DNA from: Sporolactobacillus vineae DSM 21990 = SL153
Lineage (GTDB): Bacteria > Bacillota > Bacilli > Bacillales > Sporolactobacillaceae
Assembly: GCF_000377985.1 (NCBI RefSeq)
Contig: NZ_KB899045.1
Coordinates: 184,013-248,012, forward strand
Reading direction: 5' to 3'
Length of the DNA: 64,000 nucleotides
The notes beneath the pieces were generated by a model. That model searched no databases, was not told the DNA's origin, and worked only from the letters and a program-made list of their open reading frames with translations. Both the position numbers and the translations under genes were made by a program. This document shows, in pieces, positions 35,496 to 44,347 of the stretch. Numbering within the stretch: position 1 is the stretch's first letter; every line of letters starts with the position of its first letter.

Positions 35496-36569
35496 TTAGG
35501 GATTCGTATCTGCGGATCCGGCGCTGTCCGGGTTGCTGCTTTCCGTGCCGGAGGTAGCCGGAAGATCAAGCTGCCGGCGGAGTTCCGTCCGGACTTTCTG
35601 CAGATACAGATCGTCAAGCGCATAGTAGTAGACGCCGGTGCTCATGTTGTCACTGCCCTTCAGCTGCATCGTTTTGGTACCCTGAAGTTTGGCGGCGTAC
35701 CGGGTGAGATTAACCAGCTGGCCGAATGTCAGGTTGGTTTCGAAGTGTCCTGAGAGCGAATCCATCACCTGTCCGTACTTACCCACTGAGGTGATCTGCT
35801 TGCTCTTCTGAGCGATCGCCTGAATCACGGCCATCTGGCGGCGGCCACGGCCGAAGTCGCTGCCGGATCCGGGGGATTTGCGGTTGCGGACGAATGCCAG
35901 TGCCTGCTCGCCGTTAAGATTCTGCTTTCCCGGTTCCAGCACAATCTTGTTTTTCCCGGTCTGATCGTGGCTGTTCTGTGTGACCAGTTTGACAGGGACA
36001 TCGACCGTAACACCGTCCAGGGCGTCGATGATCCTGACAAACGCCTGAAAGTCGACCTGGACATAGTAGTCGACCGGTACCTGAAACAGGTGCTCGACCG
36101 TGGCAATCGTATAATCGGCGCCCTGACCGTCGTTGGCATCGCCGAACGCGTGGGCGTGGGTAATTTTTGTTTCGCCGTAATCCCTGCTCTGCGTCGGATC
36201 AATGATCTGCACCTTTGAATCACGCGGAATGCTGACCATTTTTACCTGATTGTTTTCGTGGTTGAACGTGGCCAGCACCAGCGCATCGGAACGGGACGGT
36301 TCGTTCTCTCGCTTGTCGATCCCGATGAACAGGATGGAGAAGTTGTCCTTAACCGGGTCCACCTTTGCGGTGCGCAGATCGGATTTGCTGCCGCGGGTCA
36401 GCGTCTTATGGGCGACGGTGGCGACTTTTTCCGCCTTGACATAGAGAAAATAGCCGTATGCCGTGACGCCGAGCGCGGCGATGAGCACGACAGACAGAAG
36501 AATCAACGTGATTCTCCGGCGCTTCTGATGCTTCCTGCTGATGTTTCGGTCATGCCTGGTTCCTTCCAT
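35496..36569 (-). CDS. lytR: LytR-CpsA-Psr family protein LytR
   Basis: 357 residues from the ATG at 36569 (GAAGGAG upstream, spacing somewhat long; an ATG at 36626 would add 19 residues without a ribosome-binding site). A basic N-tail, one membrane anchor (ITLILLSVVLIAALGVTAYG) and the outer LCP domain: NFSILFIGIDKRENEPSRSD, VKMVSIPRDSKVQI, KITHAHAFG and ALAFVRNRKSPGSGSDFGRG contain the arginines and aspartates that bind the lipid pyrophosphate. It attaches glycopolymers such as teichoic acid to peptidoglycan. The Ser/Asp-rich C-tail is low complexity. Position between tagO and yvyE matches B. subtilis lytR. Confidence 0.92.
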   Translation of the reverse strand: MEGTRHDRNISRKHQKRRRITLILLSVVLIAALGVTAYGYFLYVKAEKVATVAHKTLTRGSKSDLRTAKVDPVKDNFSILFIGIDKRENEPSRSDALVLATFNHENNQVKMVSIPRDSKVQIIDPTQSRDYGETKITHAHAFGDANDGQGADYTIATVEHLFQVPVDYYVQVDFQAFVRIIDALDGVTVDVPVKLVTQNSHDQTGKNKIVLEPGKQNLNGEQALAFVRNRKSPGSGSDFGRGRRQMAVIQAIAQKSKQITSVGKYGQVMDSLSGHFETNLTFGQLVNLTRYAAKLQGTKTMQLKGSDNMSTGVYYYALDDLYLQKVRTELRRQLDLPATSGTESSNPDSAGSADTNP

Positions 36570-36679
36570 GTGCGGATCGACTCCTTCGTCTGCCGTAGCG
36601 GTATATGGGGTAATCTGCCTCTTCATTGTCTATTTATTGGAAAAATTGCGGCTGTTTCTCGAAAACAGATGGAATCCGT

Positions 36680-37342
36680 TTACTTATGGCCTTCATCATC
36701 ATTTCCAGCGACTTTTTCATCGAGATAGAGTTCTTCCGTTTTCCGAACTTTGGCCCGGTCGCCGGTCAGATTGCGGATCCAGTCCTGAAAAGCGGTGCGT
36801 TCCGTCTGGCGGGTGCAAATATCATAGTTTACGCGATCCGTGTAACGGACATGCCGGACCAGGTAGGGCGACTCGTTCAGCCGGTTGTCCAGCATTCCGC
36901 TGAGATGATAGTCGACGGTCACCTCCCAGCGGTCGGCGGGAATCCGGTCAATCACGGTCGCCGTATCAAGCCCGTCGGCAGCGGCGCGGGTATAGGCGCG
37001 GATCAGGCCGCCGGCGCCCAGCTTGATGCCTCCGAAGAAACGGGTGACGACGATCAGCGTGTTGCAGACGGCGCGCTTCCTCAGCACATCCAGAATCGGC
37101 ACGCCGGCTGTTCCTGCCGGTTCTCCGTCGTCGCTCGCTTTCTGAATCTCCTGCTTCGTGCCAAGAATATAGGCGTAACAATGATGATTGGCCTTCCATG
37201 TGTCCTTTTTCAATGAATCAATCACTGTCTCGGCCTGACCGGCTGTTTCGACAGGGTGGACGTGTGTGATGAACCGGGACTTGCGAATCTCAAACTCTGA
37301 ATCCGACTTTTTCTCAACCGTGCGGTAAAGCGGCAGAGTCAT
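36680..37342 (-). CDS. yvyE: YvyE/YigZ (IMPACT) family protein
   Basis: 220 residues. The N-terminal IMPACT domain is clear: KSRFITHVHPVET, ANHHCYAYILG, KASDDGEPAGTAGVPILDVL, and TLIVVTRFFGGIKLGAGGLIRAY. The C-terminal part (about 140-220) is the DUF1949-type ferredoxin-like fold. In eukaryotes IMPACT relates to translation control; the bacterial role is not settled. The gene is conserved beside degS in Bacilli. It is on the opposite strand to degS, as in B. subtilis. Confidence 0.92.
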   Translation of the reverse strand: MTLPLYRTVEKKSDSEFEIRKSRFITHVHPVETAGQAETVIDSLKKDTWKANHHCYAYILGTKQEIQKASDDGEPAGTAGVPILDVLRKRAVCNTLIVVTRFFGGIKLGAGGLIRAYTRAAADGLDTATVIDRIPADRWEVTVDYHLSGMLDNRLNESPYLVRHVRYTDRVNYDICTRQTERTAFQDWIRNLTGDRAKVRKTEELYLDEKVAGNDDEGHK

Positions 37343-37685
37343 GGTGCATCACCTCCGTGTCTCCGTGCATTTTCTTCACAGGGCCGAATGACATGCTCTG
37401 TGAAGAAAGCAGCGGGGATATCTATACAAAATATCTGGGAAAATATACCGGATACAGCTTTATGCTAACGAAAATGAAAGGAACTACGATATATTATTAT
37501 ATAAGAATGGAAATAATCTGTCGATAAATGGCGGAATATTAAGGATCGGGAAAAAAGTTACCGGTACGAAAAATAGAGAAAAAAGAAATTTATGACAAAA
37601 TGGTCCTTTCGGCCTAACAGTAGATAGGTATAAAGGTGGCTGGTAACGGCCGTCCTGTTCGGCTAGAGTGATAATGGAGGTAGAC
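37343..37685. other. Divergent intergenic region between yvyE and degS
   Basis: No gene seen. The stretch 37480-37560 is AT-rich with several TATATT-like boxes suitable as a degS promoter, and an imperfect inverted repeat lies around 37638-37660. A GGAGG at 37676-37680 sets the degS start. Confidence 0.4.
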
Positions 37686-38858
37686 ATGACAGTCGGCAAA
37701 CGAAATGTATCCATCGATGAAAAACATCTTGATAAGATTGTCCAAAGCATGATTGAAAATGTCAGTGACAGTAAGACGCAGATCTTCGAGATTGGCGAAG
37801 GATCCCGGAAAGAGTACGAATCGCTGACGAAAGAACTGCGACAGATGAAGCAGCGTCTCGCTGAAACCATCCGACGGAGCGATCAGCTCGAAATCGATGC
37901 GCGCAAATCGCGCAGCCATCTTGCCGAAATAAGCAGGGATTTTAATAAATATGGCGAAAAAGATATTCAAACTGCCTATGAACAGGCAAACACGATTCAG
38001 AACGATCTGTCCGTTGTCCGCCAGATGGAAAAGGAAATGAAGGCGAGACGCAACGATCTGGAGCGCCGGCTGGTCCAGCTTAAAGCGACGATCCAGAAAG
38101 CCGACCACCTGGTGGGACAGGTCACCGTCGTCCTGAATTATCTGACCAGTGATTTGCAGCAGGTCGGTGAAGTGGTCGCCAGTGCCCGCGAACAGCGCGC
38201 CCTCGGCCTGAAGATCATTGAAGCGCTGGAAGAGGAGCGCAAGCGACTCTCCAGAGAAATTCACGACGGACCGGCACAGACTCTGGCCCAGGTCCTGCTC
38301 GGCCTGGATGTGGTCGAGCGTGTCGGTCAGCGTGAAGGCGATGAGGCGGCACGGCGCGAACTGGTGAAGTACCGGGTCATGGTTAAGGACGCGCTGGCTG
38401 AAGTGCGGCGGATCATCTATGATCTGCGGCCGATGAGTCTGGACGATCTCGGCCTTGTCCCGACACTGCAGAAATATTTTCACCGTGTGGACAGCGATTA
38501 TCCGGCAATCGCCATCAGTTTTAACAGTATGGGCACGGTCCGCCGTCTTCAGTCACGCATCGAAGCGGCACTGTTCCGGCTGATTCAGGAAGCGGTTCAG
38601 AATGCCTGCATCCACGCCCGCCCTAAGGCAATCCGGATCCGCATCGACTACCGGAAGGACAAGATCGTCATCCTGGTCAAGGATGACGGCGACGGATTTG
38701 ATCCATCTTTGAAAAAGGAAGGCAGCTATGGCCTGATCGGCATGCACGAACGGGCCGATCTCCTTAACGGCGAGCTGACCATCCTGTCGACGCCCGGTAA
38801 AGGCACATCCGTCATGGTGGAGATTCCGCTTCAGCCCGGCGATATTGTCGGCGAATAA
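37686..38858 (+). CDS. degS: Two-component sensor kinase DegS
   Basis: 390 residues from the ATG at 37686 with GGAGG five bases upstream. There is no membrane segment; residues 1-180 form the cytoplasmic coiled-coil sensor domain known from DegS. The HisKA_3 box RLSREIHDGPAQTLAQVLLG has the phosphorylated His193. The ATPase domain follows: ALFRLIQEAVQNACIHARP (N box), ILVKDDGDGFDPS and GSYGLIGMHERADLLNG (G boxes). It phosphorylates DegU, controlling exoenzymes, motility and competence. The gene order with yvyE, degU and comF is the classical one. Confidence 0.95.
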   Translation: MTVGKRNVSIDEKHLDKIVQSMIENVSDSKTQIFEIGEGSRKEYESLTKELRQMKQRLAETIRRSDQLEIDARKSRSHLAEISRDFNKYGEKDIQTAYEQANTIQNDLSVVRQMEKEMKARRNDLERRLVQLKATIQKADHLVGQVTVVLNYLTSDLQQVGEVVASAREQRALGLKIIEALEEERKRLSREIHDGPAQTLAQVLLGLDVVERVGQREGDEAARRELVKYRVMVKDALAEVRRIIYDLRPMSLDDLGLVPTLQKYFHRVDSDYPAIAISFNSMGTVRRLQSRIEAALFRLIQEAVQNACIHARPKAIRIRIDYRKDKIVILVKDDGDGFDPSLKKEGSYGLIGMHERADLLNGELTILSTPGKGTSVMVEIPLQPGDIVGE

Positions 38859-39113
38859 CGGCAAGCAGCAATCAGAATACTTATCGGGTGCCGCGTATCC
38901 CGTGCAGCATTGCAGATATTGATCGATAAAAAAAGTGAGGTGAGCCACTGCCGCAGACCGGGATGCACGGAGAAAGCGGGAAGAGAAATTTTGTGTTTCA
39001 TAATGACAGCGTTTTTCCGGAATTCCGGCCGTCCCCCGGGCCGTCGATGATTCGGGAGAGGAGGCCGCCTTAACGCTGCGCATTGTGACTCCTTGCTCCT
39101 GCGGCAGAAGATC

Positions 39114-39818
39114 GTGACAAATGTACGTCCGAAGATTACAACAATTGCGCTGGTTGACGATCACCGGTTGTTCCGGGAAGGCGTCAAACGAATATTGGAT
39201 ATGGAGCCGGATTTTCAGGTTGTCGCTGAAGGCGATGACGGCAGCGTCGCGGAGAAACTGATCGAGGAAACCAACCCGGATGTGGTTCTGATGGATATCA
39301 ACATGCCGAAGCTCAATGGTGTTGAAGCCACCCGGCAGCTGATTAAGAACCATCCCGGACTGAAAGTCATCATTCTGTCCATTCACGATGATGAAAGCTA
39401 CGTCACCCATGTGCTCAAGTCCGGCGCACTGGGCTATCTGCTTAAAGAAATGGATGCCGATTCGATGGTCAACGCCGTCCGCATTGTGTCCCAGGGCGGC
39501 GCCTATATCCACCCGAAAGTCACCCACAATCTGGTCAACGAATTCCGCCGGCTCGCGACCCAGGGATACACGAGCGAGCCGTCCGGCTTCCGCGATCTCG
39601 AATACCGGCCGCCGCTTCATTTGCTCACTCGCCGCGAATGCGAAGTGCTGCAGCTGATGGCCGACGGCAAGAGCAACCGGGCAATCGGCGAACTACTTTA
39701 CATCAGCGAAAAAACAGTCAAGAACCACGTCAGCAACATTCTCCAGAAAATGAATGCCGATGACCGAACTCAGGCCGTCGTCATCGCCATTAAGAACGGC
39801 TGGGTAAAATTGAATTAA
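39114..39818 (+). CDS. degU: Two-component response regulator DegU
   Basis: 234 residues from a GTG at 39114; similarity to DegU begins right after it. Receiver domain: [38 protein letters not shown] with the phospho-acceptor Asp61, and [17 protein letters not shown]. The LuxR-type DNA-binding domain is REVCEVLQ-like ([19 protein letters not shown], then [20 protein letters not shown]). It is very similar to B. subtilis DegU throughout. It lies 255 bases after degS, a wider gap than usual, with no strong ribosome-binding site at the GTG, so an internal promoter or different start is possible. A terminator follows. Confidence 0.95.
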   Translation: MTNVRPKITTIALVDDHRLFREGVKRILDMEPDFQVVAEGDDGSVAEKLIEETNPDVVLMDINMPKLNGVEATRQLIKNHPGLKVIILSIHDDESYVTHVLKSGALGYLLKEMDADSMVNAVRIVSQGGAYIHPKVTHNLVNEFRRLATQGYTSEPSGFRDLEYRPPLHLLTRRECEVLQLMADGKSNRAIGELLYISEKTVKNHVSNILQKMNADDRTQAVVIAIKNGWVKLN

Positions 39819-39827
39819 CCCCATGAG

Positions 39828-39861
39828 AGAGCCTTTTTGCAGAAGCGAGAAGGCTCTTTTT
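39828..39861 (+). terminator. Terminator of degU
   Basis: Stem AGAGCCT / AGGCTCT with a 16-base loop and a T5 tail. Confidence 0.7.
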
Positions 39862-39887
39862 GATTAATGGTCGGACGGATCGCGCAA

Positions 39888-40011
39888 AGTTTCCCCGAAT
39901 CAGGAAAAAGTTCACCCGAAATGCCGGAGAGTTCCCCCGAATCAGGAAACAGTTTACCCGAAACACTGGAAAGTTCCTCCGAATCAGCGAAAAAGTGCTC
40001 CGAATCCATGG
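39888..40011. repeat. Intergenic tandem array of six 21-bp units in dimeric register
   Basis: Units begin at 39888, 39909, 39930, 39951 and 39972 (exactly 21 bases each), with a sixth one base out of phase. Odd units contain AGTTYCCCCGAATCAGGAAA-like sequence, even units AGTTYACCCGAAA followed by a different half. So the true repeat is a 42-bp dimer. It fills the space between the degU terminator and the comFA leader. Confidence 0.85.
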
Positions 40012-40157
40012 CTCGCACGTCTTTTTACAAAATAAAAAGCAGGAGATTCAGTCACTGCGGCGAATTTAATAAGAGTGTTCCCCGATCCTGAACCGAACCA
40101 TTTCCCCGGTCAATTTCAGAGCCCCAACTCCAAACCACGAAAGAGGGCTTAACCACG

Positions 40158-41597
40158 ATGCTGTTTACTCAGGAATTTTCCGCAAAACGAACGATCAACC
40201 CAACGCTTCAGAGCTTTCTCTTTGGAAAAGAACTGCCGCTTGAAGAATTGCCCTTTCCGCCGGAAATCATCAACAGCCATATCCGCGCCGGCTGGATCAG
40301 TCTGAGACCCGGAATTGAGGCGCGCGATGAGGGGCTGATCACCGCACTGACCGGACGAAAATCCTGGATCTGCCGGCGCTGCGGCAACACCCGGGAAAAC
40401 GGGTTCGGCACCTGCACCTGCGCGCACTGCGGCAAAGCCTGTGTCTACTGCCGCCACTGCCTGCCGATGGGTGTGATTCGCAGCTGCACCCGGCTGGCAA
40501 GCTGGAGCGGCCCTGAGCCGGAACAGCCGCACAGCTATCTGGAAAGCGGCAAACCGCTCTGCGTCTGGAACGGCCGGCTGTCTCCGGAACAGGAGCAGGC
40601 TGCCATCCGTCTCGATCAGGCGCTGAACGCCGGTGATTCGTTCCTCGTCTGGGCAGTTACCGGTGCCGGCAAAACGGAGCTCCTTTTCCCGGCAATCGGT
40701 CATGCGCTGCGCCGCGGGGAAAGCGTCACGATCGCCGCACCGCGCATCGACGTCGTGCGCGAACTGTACCCGCGGATCCGGGCGGCGTTTCCCGATGTGC
40801 CGGTCAGCGCGCTGTACGGCGGCAGCGAGCATCTGGTACCCGGCGCACCGCTTGTGCTCGCGACGGCGCATCAGCTGATCCGCTATTACCACTGCTTTGA
40901 TAAAATTTTTATCGATGAAGTTGATGCTTTTCCGTTTCACTTTGATCCGATGCTTGATTTTGCCGTCCGGAAAGCAGGCAAACCCGGTGCGCCGATCGGC
41001 TACCTCAGCGCAACGCCGCCTCATGACCTGAAATATGCGTACGAATCCGGACGCCTGGCCGGGACGAAGATTGCCCGGCGCTACCACGGCCATCCGCTGC
41101 CGGTGCCCCGCTGCCAATGGGCCGGAAACTGGGCGCATGCCGTTCGCAAATCCCGCCTCCCGCGCAGCTTCTTTGCCTGGCTTCAGAAAAAGAGCGAGGA
41201 GCAGAAGCAGCTCTTCTGTTTCGTGCCGTCGGTGGCGCTCTGCCTTAAACTGACCGGCCTGATTCAGAAAGCCGGTCTGTCGCCGTCCGCCGGTGTCCAC
41301 GCGCAGGATCCGGACCGGCATGAAAAAGTCACGGCGTTCCGCGAAGGCCGGCTGCGCATCCTCGTGACGACAACGATCCTCGAACGCGGCGTCACTGTGC
41401 CCGGCGTCGACATTGCCGTTTTTGGCGCCGATGATCCGGTCTTCGACGAGCGGGCGCTCGTTCAGATCTCCGGCCGTGCCGGGCGTGCAGCCGATCAGCC
41501 CGACGGCGAAATCGTGTTCTTTCACAACGGCCGGACGCTGGAGATGATCCGCGCCGTTCGACACATCGAGAAAATGAACCGGGAGGGCGGATTCTGA
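40158..41597 (+). CDS. comFA: Competence DNA helicase ComFA
   Basis: 479 residues. The four-cysteine zinc cluster that marks ComFA spans about 72-105 (CRRCGNT, CTCAHCG, CVYCRHC). The DEAD-box motor follows: Walker A AVTGAGKT (Lys172), DEVD at 253-256, a YLSATPP motif III, and the C-terminal helicase lobe with TTTILERGVTVPGVDI and QISGRAGRAADQPDG. ComFA pulls transforming DNA into the cytoplasm together with ComEC and ComFC. The stop overlaps the start of comFC (TGATG). Presence of an intact gene suggests the DNA-uptake machinery is maintained. Confidence 0.94.
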   Translation: MLFTQEFSAKRTINPTLQSFLFGKELPLEELPFPPEIINSHIRAGWISLRPGIEARDEGLITALTGRKSWICRRCGNTRENGFGTCTCAHCGKACVYCRHCLPMGVIRSCTRLASWSGPEPEQPHSYLESGKPLCVWNGRLSPEQEQAAIRLDQALNAGDSFLVWAVTGAGKTELLFPAIGHALRRGESVTIAAPRIDVVRELYPRIRAAFPDVPVSALYGGSEHLVPGAPLVLATAHQLIRYYHCFDKIFIDEVDAFPFHFDPMLDFAVRKAGKPGAPIGYLSATPPHDLKYAYESGRLAGTKIARRYHGHPLPVPRCQWAGNWAHAVRKSRLPRSFFAWLQKKSEEQKQLFCFVPSVALCLKLTGLIQKAGLSPSAGVHAQDPDRHEKVTAFREGRLRILVTTTILERGVTVPGVDIAVFGADDPVFDERALVQISGRAGRAADQPDGEIVFFHNGRTLEMIRAVRHIEKMNREGGF

Positions 41598-42364
41598 TGG
41601 CCTGCCTGATCTGCGGCGGCGACCGTCAGGAGCCGCCCGCCTTCCGCACGTTTCTATCGCCTTCCGCGGCACCGGGATTCTGCCCGTCCTGCCGGGCGAG
41701 CCTGTCCCCGATCGACCCCCGTCACAGCTGCCCGCTCTGCGGCCGCGATCTCACTCTGACTGAGGACAAATTCATCCGGGACGGCATCTGTACCGACTGC
41801 ATCCGCTGGAAAGCGCGCGGACATGATGGCACCTACCAGGGAAACGTCGCCCTGTTCACCTATACCGGGCCGATGAAAGAACTCGTCACCCGCTTCAAAT
41901 TCCGCGGCGACGCCGTTCTCGCCGAAGGATTTCGCGCCGCATTTCAAAAAGCATACCGGAAAATGTGCTGCGGCGACGCGCAGAATCACTGGCGACGCCT
42001 GATTTTCGGTTCAGGGCGGAAACAGTGGCTCATTGTACCGATTCCACTCAGTCCGGCGCGGCTGAACGAGCGCGGCTTCAATCAGGCGGAGATCCTGGCC
42101 GGACTGACCGGACAACCGGTTGTGCCGGTGCTCGTCCGGACCGGAGGCGAGCAGAGGCAGAGTAAACGCAGCCGCCGCGAGCGGATCATGCAGACGGAGC
42201 GTCCGTTTGCGCTGAATCCGGACTGCGGCACAGGCCCTGGCGGGAAGAATATTCTGCTGATCGACGACATCTATACGACCGGCGCTACGCTGCGCCATGC
42301 CGCAGCCGTATTGGAAGCGGCCGGTCCGCAGCGGATCCGCTCCCTGACTCTCGCGCACGGGTGA
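41597..42364 (+). CDS. comFC: Competence protein ComFC (phosphoribosyltransferase-like)
   Basis: 255 residues starting at the ATG that overlaps the comFA stop. The N-terminal zinc-finger cysteines are present (CLICGGD, CPSCRAS, CPLCGRD, CTDCIRW), followed by the ComF conserved TYTGPMKELVTRFKFRGD and a C-terminal phosphoribosyltransferase fold with the PRPP loop ILLIDDIYTTGATLR. ComFC is needed for natural transformation; it contacts ComFA and DprA in studied species. Complete in all motifs. The next gene converges from the other strand 16 bases away. Confidence 0.93.
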   Translation: MACLICGGDRQEPPAFRTFLSPSAAPGFCPSCRASLSPIDPRHSCPLCGRDLTLTEDKFIRDGICTDCIRWKARGHDGTYQGNVALFTYTGPMKELVTRFKFRGDAVLAEGFRAAFQKAYRKMCCGDAQNHWRRLIFGSGRKQWLIVPIPLSPARLNERGFNQAEILAGLTGQPVVPVLVRTGGEQRQSKRSRRERIMQTERPFALNPDCGTGPGGKNILLIDDIYTTGATLRHAAAVLEAAGPQRIRSLTLAHG

Positions 42365-42380
42365 GCGTATGACTCCACTT

Positions 42381-43175
42381 CTAATTGATAAACGGGATCG
42401 TCCGGTAGGTGACTGCCTGGCTGCCCATCTGTTCCCAGGCCCGGATAAACGCGGTCCGGTCGGCGCGTTCATTTTTTCCGCCGAGCGGATTGTTAAAATA
42501 AATGTGGCCGCCATCATAACCGGTGACGAGCACCGCATGTTCGCTGCGGGTCACCCGGATTTTGCCGTTGCCGGTCCGCCACGTCTCAAAAGCGCTGTCC
42601 GGCAGCGGCCGGAACGTCACGTTTGTCCAGACGACCACGGAACGTCCTTTATCAAGACTGGCCAGCACGGCGTCAAATGACTTTCCGCTCAAGTCGTCAA
42701 TCCGGAACGGAAGATACTGCCCGGCAAGGTCCGCGAGCGGCCGGTGATAGACGCCGAATCCCGGCTGGTTAAGATGATACATGTTGCCGACGAAGCCGTC
42801 ATCCGGATCGCCGTACCTGTCGTCGGAACGGTAGGGCAGTTTTTTCAGGTTGGCAGCCAGCTCCATTTTATCGACGCGGACGCCGGCCTGAGCGAGCATC
42901 ATCGCCAGCGACGTGACTTCACAGCCGCGCGGCAGCTCCGGCTTCTGAAGGATCAGCGGCACGTCAAGATGCACCGATTTTTCCTGCTGCGCCGCGCTGG
43001 CATGGGTCAGATCGCTTTGCGCCAGACGGACGGCTCCGGATACCGTCCCGCTTATTTTGTTCAGAACGCCGGAAACAACCGGCTGCCCGCTTGCATAAAG
43101 TCCGGCGATCACCGCCAGAAGAAAAAGATCCAGCATCAGAAACAGCCGGATCCAGTGGGTTCGAAGAAAGTGCAC
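42381..43175 (-). CDS. C39-like peptidase (YvpB family)
   Basis: 264 residues from a GTG with GAAGGAG upstream. An N-terminal membrane anchor (LFLMLDLFLLAVIAGLYASG) exposes a papain-like C39-type domain: the Cys lies in LPRGCEVTSLAMMLAQAG and the His in VTRSEHAVLVTGYDGGHIYF, with NNPL after it. All three positions expected for the triad or its helper are present. B. subtilis YvpB is of this type. It may cleave peptides at the cell surface; the substrate is unknown. It is the only gene on the minus strand between comFC and the flagellar cluster. Confidence 0.8.
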   Translation of the reverse strand: MHFLRTHWIRLFLMLDLFLLAVIAGLYASGQPVVSGVLNKISGTVSGAVRLAQSDLTHASAAQQEKSVHLDVPLILQKPELPRGCEVTSLAMMLAQAGVRVDKMELAANLKKLPYRSDDRYGDPDDGFVGNMYHLNQPGFGVYHRPLADLAGQYLPFRIDDLSGKSFDAVLASLDKGRSVVVWTNVTFRPLPDSAFETWRTGNGKIRVTRSEHAVLVTGYDGGHIYFNNPLGGKNERADRTAFIRAWEQMGSQAVTYRTIPFIN

Positions 43176-43511
43176 GCCGAAAACTCCTTCCAGAAAGGCC
43201 CGGTAAAAGGCATGTGCCGATTTTCATTTGAAGGCGCACCCGGCGCGGGCCGGCCCTCTGCGCGAAGCGTGGTGCCGGCAATACGACACGCAAGACGCCG
43301 CCCCGCTGTTTATTTTGCATCCTTCGCTGAAAATCAGCCTTATATCCAGCACATTTTATCATAATTTGCTGCTGCAGCTGTCAAAAAAATCCCTTAATTC
43401 CTCTGAAATCGGCTCACATTTTTCCAAACGATGCCGATATAAATCTGCAGGGTGTATTCGATCCCTGATTCCATTATAATGAATGTAATCATGCAAAGGA
43501 GTGACTTCAGA
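43176..43511. other. Region upstream of the late flagellar operon
   Basis: No gene recognised. A TATAAT lies at 43475-43480 as the likely -10 of the yvyF transcript; the -35 is weak. An AAAGGAGTGA ribosome-binding site precedes yvyF at 43512. The left part (43200-43320) is GC-rich without open frames of interest. Confidence 0.45.
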
Positions 43512-43904
43512 ATGGGGGAACTTGCCAACTGCAAGAGCTGCGGGCGGCTTTTCGTCCGGACCGGTTCGCCGTACTGTCCGGAATGCCTGAAGGAACAGGA
43601 TCAGAAATTTGATCAAGTCTACGCCTATATCCGCCAGCAGCGTAACCGGACGGCGACGGTTCCTCAGGTTCATGAAGCGACGGGCGTGGAAACGGAACTG
43701 ATCTACCAGTGGGTGCGGGAGGGACGGCTGGTCACGACGCTTTTCCCGAATCTCGGCTACCCGTGCAAGTCGTGCGGAAAACTGATCACCGAAGGCGCCA
43801 TTTGCGAAGACTGCCGCCGCGGGCTCAAGCGTGATCTGGAACGCGAGCAGGCAGAGGAGAACGTCCGTCAGAGCCTGAACAACAAAACCTATCATACACG
43901 GTGA
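43512..43904 (+). CDS. yvyF: Flagellar operon protein YvyF
   Basis: 130 residues from the ATG at 43512 with AAAGGAG upstream. Two zinc-ribbon pairs, CKSCGRLFVRTGSPYCPECL at the N-terminus and CKSCGKLITEGAICEDC near the C-terminus, flank a MerR/HTH-like helix segment (VPQVHEATGVETELIYQWVR). This is the layout of the flagellar operon protein found between comFC and flgM (TIGR03826-type). Its function is not known, though it is proposed to be regulatory. It starts the flagellar gene block. Confidence 0.9.
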   Translation: MGELANCKSCGRLFVRTGSPYCPECLKEQDQKFDQVYAYIRQQRNRTATVPQVHEATGVETELIYQWVREGRLVTTLFPNLGYPCKSCGKLITEGAICEDCRRGLKRDLEREQAEENVRQSLNNKTYHTR

Positions 43905-43935
43905 TCCTCCGATCGGCACCGGACGATCGCCTTAT

Positions 43936-43962
43936 TAAACATAAAGCGGCTTCAGCCGATAT
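43936..43962 (+). promoter_or_regulatory. Sigma-D promoter upstream of flgM
   Basis: TAAA, 15-base spacer, GCCGATAT: an exact match to the sigma-D consensus, 75 bases before the flgM start codon. It drives flgM and the genes after it, giving the known autoregulation of sigma-D by its anti-sigma factor. Confidence 0.9.
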
Positions 43963-44037
43963 TAGTTACTGGAAAGCACAGCGGGCGGCATCGGATCATG
44001 CCTGCCCCGAAAGAGATTCAGGAAGGAAGTGCGGATC

Positions 44038-44304
44038 ATGAAAATCGATGGCTATCAGCCGATTCAGCCGTATGCCGGTTATCCCGCGTCGAAGCCGGCG
44101 GAGACGAAACCGGGCGCGGCACCGGTGAAGAGCGACCAGGTCGAGATTTCACCCGAAGCCCGGCGAATGCAGGATGTTCAGAAATTCAGTCAGGCCAGGA
44201 AAGCCAGGGTCGCGGATCTGAAGGCACAGGTCGACGCAGGAACCTATCACGTCGCTGCAGAAGATATTGCGAAAAAGATGTATGCCTACTGGAACAAATT
44301 CTGA
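44038..44304 (+). CDS. flgM: Anti-sigma-D factor FlgM
   Basis: 88 residues from the ATG at 44038 (GGAAG upstream). The N-terminal part is low in structure-forming residues (proline and alanine-rich), as in other FlgM proteins. The C-terminal part has the conserved segment VEISPEARRMQDVQKF and VADLKAQVDAGTYHVAAEDI, the helices that bind sigma-D. FlgM holds sigma-D inactive until the hook-basal body is complete. A perfect sigma-D promoter precedes it. Confidence 0.93.
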   Translation: MKIDGYQPIQPYAGYPASKPAETKPGAAPVKSDQVEISPEARRMQDVQKFSQARKARVADLKAQVDAGTYHVAAEDIAKKMYAYWNKF

Positions 44305-44347
44305 CGATGAAACGTCGATTCAGTCACACAGACAGGGGGCGAAGCTG

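Noticed and set aside
12383-40011. CRISPR arrays as an explanation of the repeat arrays
   Set aside because: Units of 20-21 bp follow each other without 30-base spacers, and no cas gene is present.
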